This document shows, one piece after another, positions 30,310 to 39,275 of a DNA stretch of 57,087 nt. The notes under the pieces were generated by a model. The model was not told the origin of the DNA, did no database searches, and worked only from the letters and a program-made list of their open reading frames with translations. Within the stretch, counting starts at the first letter, position 1. Every line of letters starts with the position of its first letter. The position numbers and the translations under genes were made by a program. The DNA comes from JALOTE01 sp031422195 (GTDB taxonomy: Bacteria > Pseudomonadota > Alphaproteobacteria > Rhizobiales > Rhizobiaceae), in the NCBI GenBank assembly GCA_031422195.1, contig JANOPZ010000093.1, positions 1-57,087 on the forward strand. Direction: 5' to 3'.

Positions 30310-31845
30310 TTAAGCCGCAAAACCTTTGGCGAAGCTGTCAAGCGCCGCCTTCAGTTTGGCTTTAGTGTCATCAGAAATGGCTTTATCGGCCAAAATCGCA
30401 CCCAAAATGTCTTTGCCTTCACTGCGCATATGCGCCAGCAGGCCCTTTTCATAGGCGCCCACCTTGTTGACCGGCAACTTATCAAGATAGCCGTTCACAC
30501 CGGCGAAAATCACCACAACCTGTTCTTCGGTTTTCAATGGCGAAAACTGCGACTGCTTCAAGAGTTCAGTCAAACGTGCACCACGGTTCAGCAAGCGCTG
30601 CGTTGAAGCATCGAGGTCAGAACCAAACTGCGCGAACGCCGCCATTTCACGATACTGGGCAAGTTCACCTTTGATGGAACCCGCAACCTGCTTCATCGCT
30701 TTGATCTGCGCTGATGATCCCACGCGCGACACAGACAAACCAACGTTAACCGCAGGACGAATACCCTGGTTAAACAAATCGGTTTCCAAGAAAATCTGCC
30801 CGTCAGTGATCGAAATCACGTTTGTTGGGATATAGGCCGACACGTCATTGGCCTGTGTTTCAATCACCGGCAAAGCGGTGAGTGAGCCTGAACCATTATC
30901 GGAGTTCAGTTTTGCAGCACGCTCAAGCAAACGCGAGTGCAGGTAGAACACGTCGCCCGGATAGGCTTCGCGTCCCGGAGGACGGCGGAGCAGCAATGAC
31001 ATCTGGCGGTAAGCGACAGCTTGCTTTGACAAATCATCGTAGGCAATCAATGCATGCATACCGTTGTCGCGGAAATATTCACCCATTGCGCAACCGGCAA
31101 AGGGAGCCAGATACTGCAGCGGCGCAGCTTCGGAAGCCGTTGCTGCAACAATGATCGAATAGGGTAATGCGCCGCGCTCTTCGAGCACTTTAACAAACTG
31201 TGCAACCGTTGAACGCTTCTGGCCAACAACCACATAGACACAGAACAGGCGATCGGCTTTACGTTCCGGATCATCGTGAATGGCTTTTTGGTTCAAGAAA
31301 GTATCGAGAATAACAGCCGTTTTACCGGTTTGGCGGTCACCGATGATCAACTCGCGCTGGCCACGGCCAACCGGGATGAGCGCATCAATGGCTTTTAGAC
31401 CGGTTGACATCGGCTCATGCACAGAGCGGCGCGGGATAATGCCCGGCGCTTTGACATCAACACGGCGGCGCTCGGTTGATTTAATCGGGCCTTTACCATC
31501 AATCGGGTTGCCAAGGGCATCCACAACGCGGCCAAGAAGACCCATACCGACGGGCACGTCGACGATGGCACCGGTGCGCTTTACAACGTCGCCTTCTTTA
31601 ATCGAGCGGTCAGAACCGAAAATAACGGCGCCGACATTATCTGTTTCAAGGTTGAGCGCCATGCCGCGAATGCCGCCTGGAAACTCCACCATCTCACCGG
31701 CCTGGACATTATCAAGGCCGTAAATGCGGGCGATACCGTCGCCAACCGACAGAACCTGACCGACTTCAGAAACTTCAGCTTCTTTGCCGAAATTCTTAAT
31801 TTGGTCTTTTAGAATTGCAGAAATTTCTGCGGCGCGGATATCCAT
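30310..31845 (-). CDS. atpA: F1F0 ATP synthase alpha subunit
   Basis: Non-catalytic nucleotide-binding subunit, 511 aa. P-loop GDRQTGKTAV; the region REAYPGDVFYLHSRLLERAAK is diagnostic; N-terminal MDIRAAEISAILKDQI contacts delta. The start overlaps the last base of atpH's stop region, so the genes are coupled. Confidence 0.98.
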   Translation of the reverse strand: MDIRAAEISAILKDQIKNFGKEAEVSEVGQVLSVGDGIARIYGLDNVQAGEMVEFPGGIRGMALNLETDNVGAVIFGSDRSIKEGDVVKRTGAIVDVPVGMGLLGRVVDALGNPIDGKGPIKSTERRRVDVKAPGIIPRRSVHEPMSTGLKAIDALIPVGRGQRELIIGDRQTGKTAVILDTFLNQKAIHDDPERKADRLFCVYVVVGQKRSTVAQFVKVLEERGALPYSIIVAATASEAAPLQYLAPFAGCAMGEYFRDNGMHALIAYDDLSKQAVAYRQMSLLLRRPPGREAYPGDVFYLHSRLLERAAKLNSDNGSGSLTALPVIETQANDVSAYIPTNVISITDGQIFLETDLFNQGIRPAVNVGLSVSRVGSSAQIKAMKQVAGSIKGELAQYREMAAFAQFGSDLDASTQRLLNRGARLTELLKQSQFSPLKTEEQVVVIFAGVNGYLDKLPVNKVGAYEKGLLAHMRSEGKDILGAILADKAISDDTKAKLKAALDSFAKGFAA

Positions 31846-32405
31846 CAGCCGACCTCTTTCAGTGCAAGCTTCAATGAAGCGAGTTTTGTTTTAAGGGAAG
31901 TATCAATTTGGCGTGAACCCAGCCGGACAACCATGCCACCAAGCAGTGACGCGTCAACCGAAACTCTTAAGCTCACGTCTTTACCGGCAACGCCTTTCAG
32001 CACGGCGGCCAATTCTTTTTCTTGTGCCAGCGTCATGGCATGCGCGCTCACGACATTAGCGGTCACTTCACCGCGATTATCGGCTGCAATCTCGATGAAT
32101 GCCTCAATCATGGCCGGCACCGCAAACAAACGGCGGTTTGAAGCGACAACTTTCAGAAAGTTGCCGACGAGCCCGCTAATTTTTGCTTTAGCAACAATTG
32201 CTGTCACGGCAGCGAGCTGATCAGCACTGGAGAACACCGGGCTGGAAATCAAACGTTTCAAATCGTCTGAACCGTCGATCAACGCGCCGAAGCGGACAAG
32301 ATCTTTTTCGGTTGCGGCAACAGACTTTGCTTCAGCCGCCAATGCGTAAAGTGACCCCGCGTACCGCAAGGCAACTGCTAAAACTGGTGAACCGGATTTT
32401 GCCAA
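31845..32405 (-). CDS. atpH: F1F0 ATP synthase delta subunit
   Basis: Peripheral-stalk subunit, 186 aa, joining F1 to the b subunits. The start is TTG 32405, as an in-frame TGA stands five codons upstream and the protein begins (M)AKSGSPVLAVALRYAGSLYALA in the normal family place. The C-terminal DASLLGGMVVRLGSRQID is diagnostic. First gene of the operon. The F0 genes (atpIBEF) are elsewhere, as usual in this order. Confidence 0.95.
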   Translation of the reverse strand: MAKSGSPVLAVALRYAGSLYALAAEAKSVAATEKDLVRFGALIDGSDDLKRLISSPVFSSADQLAAVTAIVAKAKISGLVGNFLKVVASNRRLFAVPAMIEAFIEIAADNRGEVTANVVSAHAMTLAQEKELAAVLKGVAGKDVSLRVSVDASLLGGMVVRLGSRQIDTSLKTKLASLKLALKEVG

Positions 32406-32582
32406 GGTCGCGTCCGCTAATCAATGGCCCGAATGGGCAAATTTAAGATCATAAAACGGGCATGCAGCAGGGCCGCCTGTAATGGTTGGCTGGCAACTAG
32501 CACAGGCTTTTTAGAGTCGCAACATAGGCTGACATATTTCCGTCAGTCAGTTTTACAGCGCTCATTGTGTCGCAGCTCTTGT

Positions 32583-33014
32583 TTAAGCGATATAGCCAAG
32601 CGGCCCGGCCAAAGCAGCTGCGGCAAGAGCCGATTCTAACACTGTGGCCGCTACATTGTAGGTGGATAGCGAACGGTCGAAAACCATTGACACAACCCGC
32701 CCTAGCGCAGTCATGGCCCAAACGCCGCCCAAAACCAAAGTTACGAGAGGCTGCGCCAGTAAAATTGTGCCAAGGCCTAAAGCCAGAAACACCCCGCCAA
32801 AACTGGCACGCCCTTCGGCAATGGCGTCTGGCGCTTTGGCTTCGATACGGGCAATTGCAAAAGCAACGCGCGGCGCAACAAATGCCAAAAGACCAAGCAA
32901 AGCTGTGAACGCCGCCACGCCAAAACCTAAGCCCTCACCCAAAGTCTGCGGCCAGTAGATTGAAATCATGAGAATCGCCTCAGAGACAAACAGGCTTAGC
33001 GGTAGCGCGGCCAT
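32583..33014 (-). CDS. DUF4345-like integral membrane protein
   Basis: 143 aa with four hydrophobic segments (about residues 5-20, 31-52, 74-95 and 117-140). Features such as GVFLALGLGTILLA and LGRVVSMVFDRS resemble the DUF4345 family, which is common in this group. ATG 33014 is used; ATG 32969 is a possible shorter start. Function unknown. It stands alone, between the atp promoter region and an MFS transporter. Confidence 0.75.
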   Translation of the reverse strand: MAALPLSLFVSEAILMISIYWPQTLGEGLGFGVAAFTALLGLLAFVAPRVAFAIARIEAKAPDAIAEGRASFGGVFLALGLGTILLAQPLVTLVLGGVWAMTALGRVVSMVFDRSLSTYNVAATVLESALAAAALAGPLGYIA

Positions 33015-33194
33015 CAGCTGGGTTCAAGCGATGGCTTTGGCATCTGAATTTTCTGCAACAAGCTTTGGCCGTTTGCGGCAATCAAAATTCACCGTCGTAA
33101 AGAACACCGTCATAAAGCTGTCGCCAAATGCCGCAATGCATCTTAGACTGCTGACGGGACGTTGATTTTATTGCGGCAGTGGGGGATTGATAAA

Positions 33195-34559
33195 ATGGTT
33201 GAAGAAGCAAACAAAGCGCCAAAAACCGGTATTTTTGGCTGGATGATGTTTGACTGGGCAGCGCAACCTTTCTTTACGGTCATCACAACCTTCATTTTTG
33301 CGCCTTATTTTATCTCCCGCATGGCTCCTGATGCTGCCACCGGCCAAGCCTATTGGGGTTATGGCATTGCCTTTGGCGGACTGTTGATTGCTATTCTGTC
33401 ACCAATCCTTGGCTCAATTGCCGACCAGACCGGTCCGCGCAAACCTTGGATTGCGTTTTTTGCCGCGCTTAAAATCGGCGCTCTTTGCGCGTTATGGCTT
33501 GCTGCGCCCGGCTCCAATATGTTTTTGATTGTCGCAATTTTCACGCTTGCTGCAGTTGCTGCAGAATTTTCAATTGTGTTCAATGATTCGATGCTTTTAC
33601 GCCTTGTGCCGCAAAAAGACGTTGGCCGCGTTTCCAACGTTGCTTGGGGCCTTGGTTATTTGGGCGGCATGATTGTCCTCATCTTCATCATTGCCTGCCT
33701 TGCGGGCAACCCGGAAACCGGCAAAACCATTATCGGTATTACGCCTCTGTTTGGTATTGATCCGGCGCAAGGCGAAGATGCCCGCGCTTCAGGCCCGATT
33801 TCCGCGCTATGGTACTTCGTGTTCATCTTGCCAATGTTTTTGCTCACGCCTGATCTTAAAAAAGCGCCAATGGCCATGGGGGAAGCCGTAAGACGGGGTT
33901 TAACTGAACTGAAATCAACCTTCATCGAAGCCCGCCAGCGTCCGGGTATTTTACGGTTTCTGCTTTCGCGTATGGTCTATCAAGATGGCGTTAATGCATT
34001 GCTTGCCCTCGGCGGCGGCTTTGCGGCGGCCATGTTTGGTTGGTCCATCACCGAGATCGGCATTTATGGTATTATCTTAAACATTGTTGCCATTTTCGGC
34101 TGCCTCTATGCCAGCAAAGCGGACACACGGCTGGGTTCCAAGCGTGTCGTTTCCGCCAGCATTATTTTGCTGCTGATCGCGACAATCGGTATTGTATCAA
34201 CTGGCCCGGGCTACACTCTATTTGGGGCATTGCAGCTTGGAAATGCCGATAGTGGCGGCTTGTTTGGCACGTTGGCTGAAAAAGCATATATTGTGTACGG
34301 CTTACTCATTGGTGTGGCTTTCGGGCCGGTGCAAGCATCATCGCGGGCGTATATGGCGCGCAGTGTCACCGAAGATGAGAGCGGGCGTTATTTTGGTCTG
34401 TACGCCCTGTCTGGCCGCGCAACCAGCTTTCTTGCACCGTTTTTAGTGGCCAGTGTCACCGCCGCCACTGACTCAGCGCGGGCAGGCATGGCCGTGATTA
34501 TCCTGTTTTTTGTGGTGGGATGGGTCATTTTGCGCGGTACGCCCTATCCGGCAAAATAG
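33195..34559 (+). CDS. MFS transporter, UMF1/Atg22-like
   Basis: A 454-aa permease with about twelve hydrophobic segments. The start GIFGWMMFDWAAQPFFTVITT (DWA followed by an aromatic segment) and GSIADQTGPRKPW (MFS loop 2-3) match the UMF1/Atg22 family. A short repeated pattern FGWSITEIGIYGI opens the second half. ATG 33195 is chosen for a GGGGG ribosome site nine bases upstream. Substrate unknown. It ends 7 bp from the convergent YggS gene. Confidence 0.85.
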   Translation: MVEEANKAPKTGIFGWMMFDWAAQPFFTVITTFIFAPYFISRMAPDAATGQAYWGYGIAFGGLLIAILSPILGSIADQTGPRKPWIAFFAALKIGALCALWLAAPGSNMFLIVAIFTLAAVAAEFSIVFNDSMLLRLVPQKDVGRVSNVAWGLGYLGGMIVLIFIIACLAGNPETGKTIIGITPLFGIDPAQGEDARASGPISALWYFVFILPMFLLTPDLKKAPMAMGEAVRRGLTELKSTFIEARQRPGILRFLLSRMVYQDGVNALLALGGGFAAAMFGWSITEIGIYGIILNIVAIFGCLYASKADTRLGSKRVVSASIILLLIATIGIVSTGPGYTLFGALQLGNADSGGLFGTLAEKAYIVYGLLIGVAFGPVQASSRAYMARSVTEDESGRYFGLYALSGRATSFLAPFLVASVTAATDSARAGMAVIILFFVVGWVILRGTPYPAK

Positions 34560-34565
34560 AAAAAC

Positions 34566-35237
34566 TCACCGCGCTCCGAAAATTGCTGATCCAACGCGCA
34601 CCGATGTTGCTCCAAACTGAATGGCGGTTTGATAATCGCCGCTCATTCCCATCGATAGTTTTGCCACGCCAGCCTCGCGCGCGAGTTTGCGTAATAGGGC
34701 AAAATGGGGGCCGGGGTTTTCGTCCGCTGGCGGGATACACATCAGGCCTTCAATAATAAGGCCATGCACATCACGGCACCGCGTCACAAACACCACGGCG
34801 TCCTCCGGTGCAATACCTGCCTTTTGTTCCTCCAAGCCGGTATTCACCTGCACATAAAGCCTGACGGATTTGCCCTGTTTTTTAATTTCTTTTGCAACTT
34901 CTAAGGCTATTTTTTCGCGATCAATGGTCTCAATCACATCAAACAAGGCAACAGCATCAGCAGCCTTATTAGATTGTAACGGGCCGATTAGATGCAGCTC
35001 CAAATCAGAATAATCGCGGCGCAAACTGGGCCATTTTCCTTGTGCTTCCTGAACACGGTTTTCACCAAAAACGCGCTGGCCGGCCTCAATGACGGGCTTG
35101 ATAACCTCACCATCATAGGTCTTTGAAACTGCGACAAGGGCCGCACTATTGGCAGCACGGCCATGTTCAACCTCGGAAGCGCGAATTTTGGCACAGACTT
35201 CTGCCCACGCTTCAATCTGTTGCACCATGTTTGCCAC
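34566..35237 (-). CDS. yggS: Pyridoxal phosphate homeostasis protein (YggS/PROSC)
   Basis: 223-aa PLP-binding TIM-barrel protein. The Lys for PLP is in LVAVSKTYD. FGENRVQEAQGKWP, LHLIGPLQSNKA, VQVNTGLEEQKAG, LSMGMSGDYQTAIQFGATSVRVG are family signatures. Start GTG 35237 or ATG 35228. It balances vitamin B6 and amino-acid pools. Divergent to leuS, 89 bp apart. Confidence 0.95.
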   Translation of the reverse strand: MANMVQQIEAWAEVCAKIRASEVEHGRAANSAALVAVSKTYDGEVIKPVIEAGQRVFGENRVQEAQGKWPSLRRDYSDLELHLIGPLQSNKAADAVALFDVIETIDREKIALEVAKEIKKQGKSVRLYVQVNTGLEEQKAGIAPEDAVVFVTRCRDVHGLIIEGLMCIPPADENPGPHFALLRKLAREAGVAKLSMGMSGDYQTAIQFGATSVRVGSAIFGAR

Positions 35238-35326
35238 TTTTCAAATCCCTTGCGACGGTTGACGCTTCCCCGATTAAATGGTGAAGCACAAAACATCATA
35301 AACAGTGTAAATTCTGGCTCCCGACT

Positions 35327-37975
35327 ATGGCATCTGACAATTCAACACAACCAAGCGTTTCGGCAATTGAGCGGTATAATCCTCGTGCGTCTGAGCCGAA
35401 ATGGCGCGATGCCTGGAACGCGCTGAAACTGTTTGAGGCCGATAATGCGTCACCAAAGCCAAAATATTATGTTTTGGAAATGTTTCCTTATCCGTCCGGG
35501 CGCATCCATATGGGACATGTCCGCAACTATGCGATGGGCGATGTCGTGGCCCGCTACAAGCGCGCGCGCGGCTTTAACGTGCTGCACCCGATGGGCTGGG
35601 ATGCATTCGGCATGCCGGCTGAAAATGCGGCAATGAAGAACAATGTCCACCCGAAACAATGGACCTATTCAAACATTGCCACCATGCGCACGCAGCTTAA
35701 ATCAATGGGCCTGAGCCTCGATTGGTCAAGAGAGTTTGCCACCTGCGACGTGGAGTATTACCACCGCCAGCAAATGCTGTTTGTTGATTTTCTGCGCGAA
35801 GGCCTTGTTGGCCGCCGCGTTTCCAAGGTCAATTGGGATCCAGAAGACCAAACGGTGCTGGCCAACGAGCAAGTGATTGACGGGCGAGGCTGGCGCTCAG
35901 GCGCTTTGGTTGAACAGCGCGAACTGGCTCAATGGGTTTTCAAAATCACCGATTTTGCCGAAGAGCTGAACGACGCTTTGGACGGCCTTGATTCATGGCC
36001 TGAAAAAGTGCGGGTGATGCAAAAGAACTGGATCGGACGTTCTGAGGGATTGGCATTTGAATTTGGGGTGATTGGAGCGCCAACCGGTTTTGAGCGTTTG
36101 CCTATCTATACAACCCGCGCGGACACCATGATGGGGCCGACATTTGCAGCTTTGGCCGCCGATCATCCATTGACTAAAAAATTAGCTGAAAATAACGCGG
36201 CCCTGCGTGCATTTATTATTGAATGCCAGCGCATCGGCACGTCAGCCGAGGCGCTGGAAACGGCAGAAAAACTCGGCTTTGATACGGGCCTGCGGGTTTC
36301 GCATCCGGCTGACCCGACAATGACTTTGCCTTTGTTTGTCGCAAATTTTGTTTTGATGGATTATGGCACCGGCGCGATCATCGGCTGCCCTGCGCATGAC
36401 CAGCGCGATTTGGATTTCGCACGCAAATATGATCTGCCGGTCATTGATGTGTTCAAGCCGCTCGGCAGTGATGAAGCTGTCGGCGCTATCGCTTTTGTTC
36501 CGCAAAAAACCGAGAAAGTCCGCTATGTTCAATGGCATGGGCAATCCGGTGAGGAGATGACCTGCCATGAAGCCATGGAGCGCACCTTACGGCTCTATGA
36601 AAGTAAAGACTGGGGCACCGCCAAAACGCAGTTCCGCTTGCGCGATTGGGGCATTTCGCGCCAGCGTTATTGGGGTTGCCCTATCCCTGTGATACACTGT
36701 GAAGTCTGCGGCATTGTTGCTGTGCCGAAAAAAGACTTACCGGTGGTGCTGCCAGAAGATGTGACGTTTGATGTGCCGGGCAATCCGCTCGACCGCCATC
36801 CGACATGGAAGCACGTGGATTGCCCTTCTTGCGGGAAACCTGCCCGCCGCGAAACCGATACGATGGATACGTTTGTCGACTCATCGTGGTATTTTGCACG
36901 CTTTACCGCGCCATGGGAAAATAACCCGACAGATGTCAACGCGGCCAATCAATGGCTGCCGGTCGATCAATATATTGGCGGCGTTGAGCATGCGATTTTG
37001 CATTTGCTCTATTCGCGCTTTTTTGCCCGCGCGATGATGAAAATCGGTCATTTGAATGTGGCCGAACCATTCAAAGGCCTGTTTACCCAAGGCATGGTTG
37101 TGCATGAAACCTATAAGGGGAAAGAAGGCTGGGTTGAGCCAGCGAAAGTCCGTATTGAGGGCGAGGGCGCAACGCGCCGTGCCACGCAAATGACCACCGG
37201 TGAAACACTCGCCATCGGCTCGATAGAAAAAATGTCGAAGTCGAAGAAAAACGTGGTCGATCCCGATGATATTATTGCGTCTTACGGGGCGGACACTGCG
37301 CGCTGGTTCATGCTGTCAGATTCGCCGCCCGAGCGCGATGTCATCTGGACAGAGTTTGGTGTGGAAGGCGCACATCGGTTTGTCCAGCGCGTCTGGCGCT
37401 TGATCAGTGAAGCCGCGCCGCATTTGCGCAACGTTAAACCAAAGCCAGCCTATCATGGCGACGCCGCACATATTTCAAAAGCGGCGCATAAAACCCTCAA
37501 AGCCATAGCTGACGACCTCGATCGGTTGGCATTCAACAAAGCCGTGTCGCGCATCTATGAATTGGTCAACACAATAGCCGCGCCCTTGCAAAATGCGGGT
37601 AAAGCCGATGCCGAAACACAGGCCGCTTTACGCAATGCGTTAGATATCGTGATTTCTCTCATTGCGCCGATGATGCCGCATTTGGCAGAAGAATGTGCTG
37701 CCGCATTGGGTGAGGCTGAAGTGGCGGGAACTGAATTGGTTGCTGCGCGTCTGTGGCCGGTGTTTGACCCGGCCCTTACAGTTGACAACGAGGTGACGAT
37801 GCCTGTGCAAATCAACGGTAAAAAGCGTGGGGATTTGACAATTGCCCGTGACGCAGATCAAGCTAGTGTTGAAGCCGCCACATTGGCGCTCGATTTTGTC
37901 ATCAAAGCGCTCGAAGGCAAAGCGCCGCGTAAAATCATTGTCGTGCCGCAAAGGATCGTGAACATTGTCGCTTAA
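35327..37975 (+). CDS. leuS: Leucyl-tRNA synthetase
   Basis: Charges tRNA-Leu, 882 aa. The HIGH motif is HMGH (61-64, in YPSGRIHMGHVRNYAMGDV). The CP1 editing domain contains TTRADTMMGPTF and LDFARKYDLP. KMSKS is K635-S639. The C-terminal anticodon-binding and ubiquitin-like end is PVQINGKKRGDL. All motifs intact. The stop region overlaps the lptE start by 11 bp, the usual leuS-lptE order. Confidence 0.98.
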   Translation: MASDNSTQPSVSAIERYNPRASEPKWRDAWNALKLFEADNASPKPKYYVLEMFPYPSGRIHMGHVRNYAMGDVVARYKRARGFNVLHPMGWDAFGMPAENAAMKNNVHPKQWTYSNIATMRTQLKSMGLSLDWSREFATCDVEYYHRQQMLFVDFLREGLVGRRVSKVNWDPEDQTVLANEQVIDGRGWRSGALVEQRELAQWVFKITDFAEELNDALDGLDSWPEKVRVMQKNWIGRSEGLAFEFGVIGAPTGFERLPIYTTRADTMMGPTFAALAADHPLTKKLAENNAALRAFIIECQRIGTSAEALETAEKLGFDTGLRVSHPADPTMTLPLFVANFVLMDYGTGAIIGCPAHDQRDLDFARKYDLPVIDVFKPLGSDEAVGAIAFVPQKTEKVRYVQWHGQSGEEMTCHEAMERTLRLYESKDWGTAKTQFRLRDWGISRQRYWGCPIPVIHCEVCGIVAVPKKDLPVVLPEDVTFDVPGNPLDRHPTWKHVDCPSCGKPARRETDTMDTFVDSSWYFARFTAPWENNPTDVNAANQWLPVDQYIGGVEHAILHLLYSRFFARAMMKIGHLNVAEPFKGLFTQGMVVHETYKGKEGWVEPAKVRIEGEGATRRATQMTTGETLAIGSIEKMSKSKKNVVDPDDIIASYGADTARWFMLSDSPPERDVIWTEFGVEGAHRFVQRVWRLISEAAPHLRNVKPKPAYHGDAAHISKAAHKTLKAIADDLDRLAFNKAVSRIYELVNTIAAPLQNAGKADAETQAALRNALDIVISLIAPMMPHLAEECAAALGEAEVAGTELVAARLWPVFDPALTVDNEVTMPVQINGKKRGDLTIARDADQASVEAATLALDFVIKALEGKAPRKIIVVPQRIVNIVA

Positions 37976-38528
37976 ACAATTAGCTTTTTTGGCCGTTGTC
38001 GCAGCGCTGGCGGGCTGCACGGTCCAACCGCTTTATCAAGCACCGGTAACAGCCATTGCCCCTGTTGCGGGCCAAGCAATAGACGCGTCTGCCGCGTCTT
38101 CGATGAGCATGCAATCAACATTGTCAACAGTGGCTATTAAGCCGGTTGAAACCCGCGCAGCACAAATCGTGCGCAACAAAATGATTTTCCTGTTTGGCCA
38201 AGGCAAAGGCGAACCGAAATCCCCTGCTTATTTTCTGGCGCTTACGATATCGCAGTCAAATGTGGGCATTGCTTTGGTGCAAGGGGCTGGCCTTGATGCC
38301 AACCAACCCACGGCAAGCGCACTGACAATGACCGGCGGTTTTGTGCTCACCGATGCAACCGGCGCAGTGATTGGTCGCGGCGAACGCAGCGCAACCGCGA
38401 GTTACGATGTTCCAAACCAAGGTTTTGCAAGCCGCGCTGCTTCACTTGATGCTGAAGACCGTGCCGGAAACGAGCTTGGCGAGATTTTATACCTCGCGAT
38501 TGCTCAGGCTTTTGCCGCTAAAAACTAA
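37965..38528 (+). CDS. lptE: LPS assembly lipoprotein LptE
   Basis: 187-aa outer-membrane lipoprotein that plugs LptD and delivers LPS. The lipobox is LAGC (Cys18) in LAVVAALAGCTVQPLY. The mature part has IKPVETRAAQIVRNKMIFLF. Start TTG 37965 lies inside the end of leuS. A bacterial LPS-bearing outer membrane is implied. Moderately conserved but the operon position is diagnostic. Confidence 0.9.
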   Translation: MSLKQLAFLAVVAALAGCTVQPLYQAPVTAIAPVAGQAIDASAASSMSMQSTLSTVAIKPVETRAAQIVRNKMIFLFGQGKGEPKSPAYFLALTISQSNVGIALVQGAGLDANQPTASALTMTGGFVLTDATGAVIGRGERSATASYDVPNQGFASRAASLDAEDRAGNELGEILYLAIAQAFAAKN

Positions 38529-38541
38529 GCTGGCTTAAAGT

Positions 38542-39195
38542 TTAGCCAATTTTTTGGCCGGTCTTAGCCCAATCGGCCATAAAGGTTTCCAAGCCTTTTG
38601 CGGTCAACGGGTGGTTGACCAGTGATTTCAACACTGAAGGCGGTGCAGTGATGACATCAGCGCCAATTAAGGCAGCGTCTTTGACATGGTTCACGGTGCG
38701 GATAGATGCCGCCAATATCTGTGTTTTATAATCATAATTGTCAAAAATCGTGCGAATGTCGTTGATCAGATCCATGCCATCAACATTGATATCATCAAGA
38801 CGGCCAACAAACGGCGACACGAATGTTGCGCCCGCTTTGGCAGCAAGCAGCGCTTGGTTTGCTGAAAAACAAAGTGTGACGTTGGTTTGCTTGCCTTCGC
38901 CGGTCAGCGTCCGGCAGGCTTTCAGGCCTTCCAAGGTCAATGGCAGTTTAATGCAAACATTTTTTGCAATCTTTGAAAAAATAGCCGCTTCCCGCATCAT
39001 GCCGTCATAATCCATTGCGGCAACCTCGGCAGACACAGGACCCTCGACAATCGAACAAATTTCGCGGGTCACCTCAACAATGCTGCGACCCGATTTGAGA
39101 ATCAGCGACGGATTGGTGGTGACGCCATCAACGAGGCCCAAAGCAGCCAATTCACGGATTTCAGCGACATCAGCGGTATCTACGAAGAATTTCAT
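38542..39195 (-). CDS. tal: Transaldolase / fructose-6-phosphate aldolase (small type)
   Basis: 217-aa class I aldolase. MKFFVDTADVAEIRELAALG, GVTTNPSLILKSG and FVSPFVGRLDDI are family marks. The Schiff-base Lys is in NVCIKLPLTLEG. Small transaldolases (TalC/FSA type) act in the pentose phosphate pathway or as free aldolases, and sequence alone does not split these. It ends 14 bp from lptE (convergent) and lies 80 bp before priA (divergent). Confidence 0.95.
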   Translation of the reverse strand: MKFFVDTADVAEIRELAALGLVDGVTTNPSLILKSGRSIVEVTREICSIVEGPVSAEVAAMDYDGMMREAAIFSKIAKNVCIKLPLTLEGLKACRTLTGEGKQTNVTLCFSANQALLAAKAGATFVSPFVGRLDDINVDGMDLINDIRTIFDNYDYKTQILAASIRTVNHVKDAALIGADVITAPPSVLKSLVNHPLTAKGLETFMADWAKTGQKIG

Positions 39196-39275
39196 GTGGA
39201 AGCTCCGGCGTTAAAAGGTTTCTAATCGTAACTCTAAGGGATGCAATTGGGATGGTCACGCTTTAAGTTGCGGCC

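Noticed and set aside
38531..38553. Stem GGCT..AGCC followed by AATTTTTT after lptE as a terminator
   Set aside because: Only about six pairs with a mismatch, and the T-run is part of the convergent transaldolase gene.
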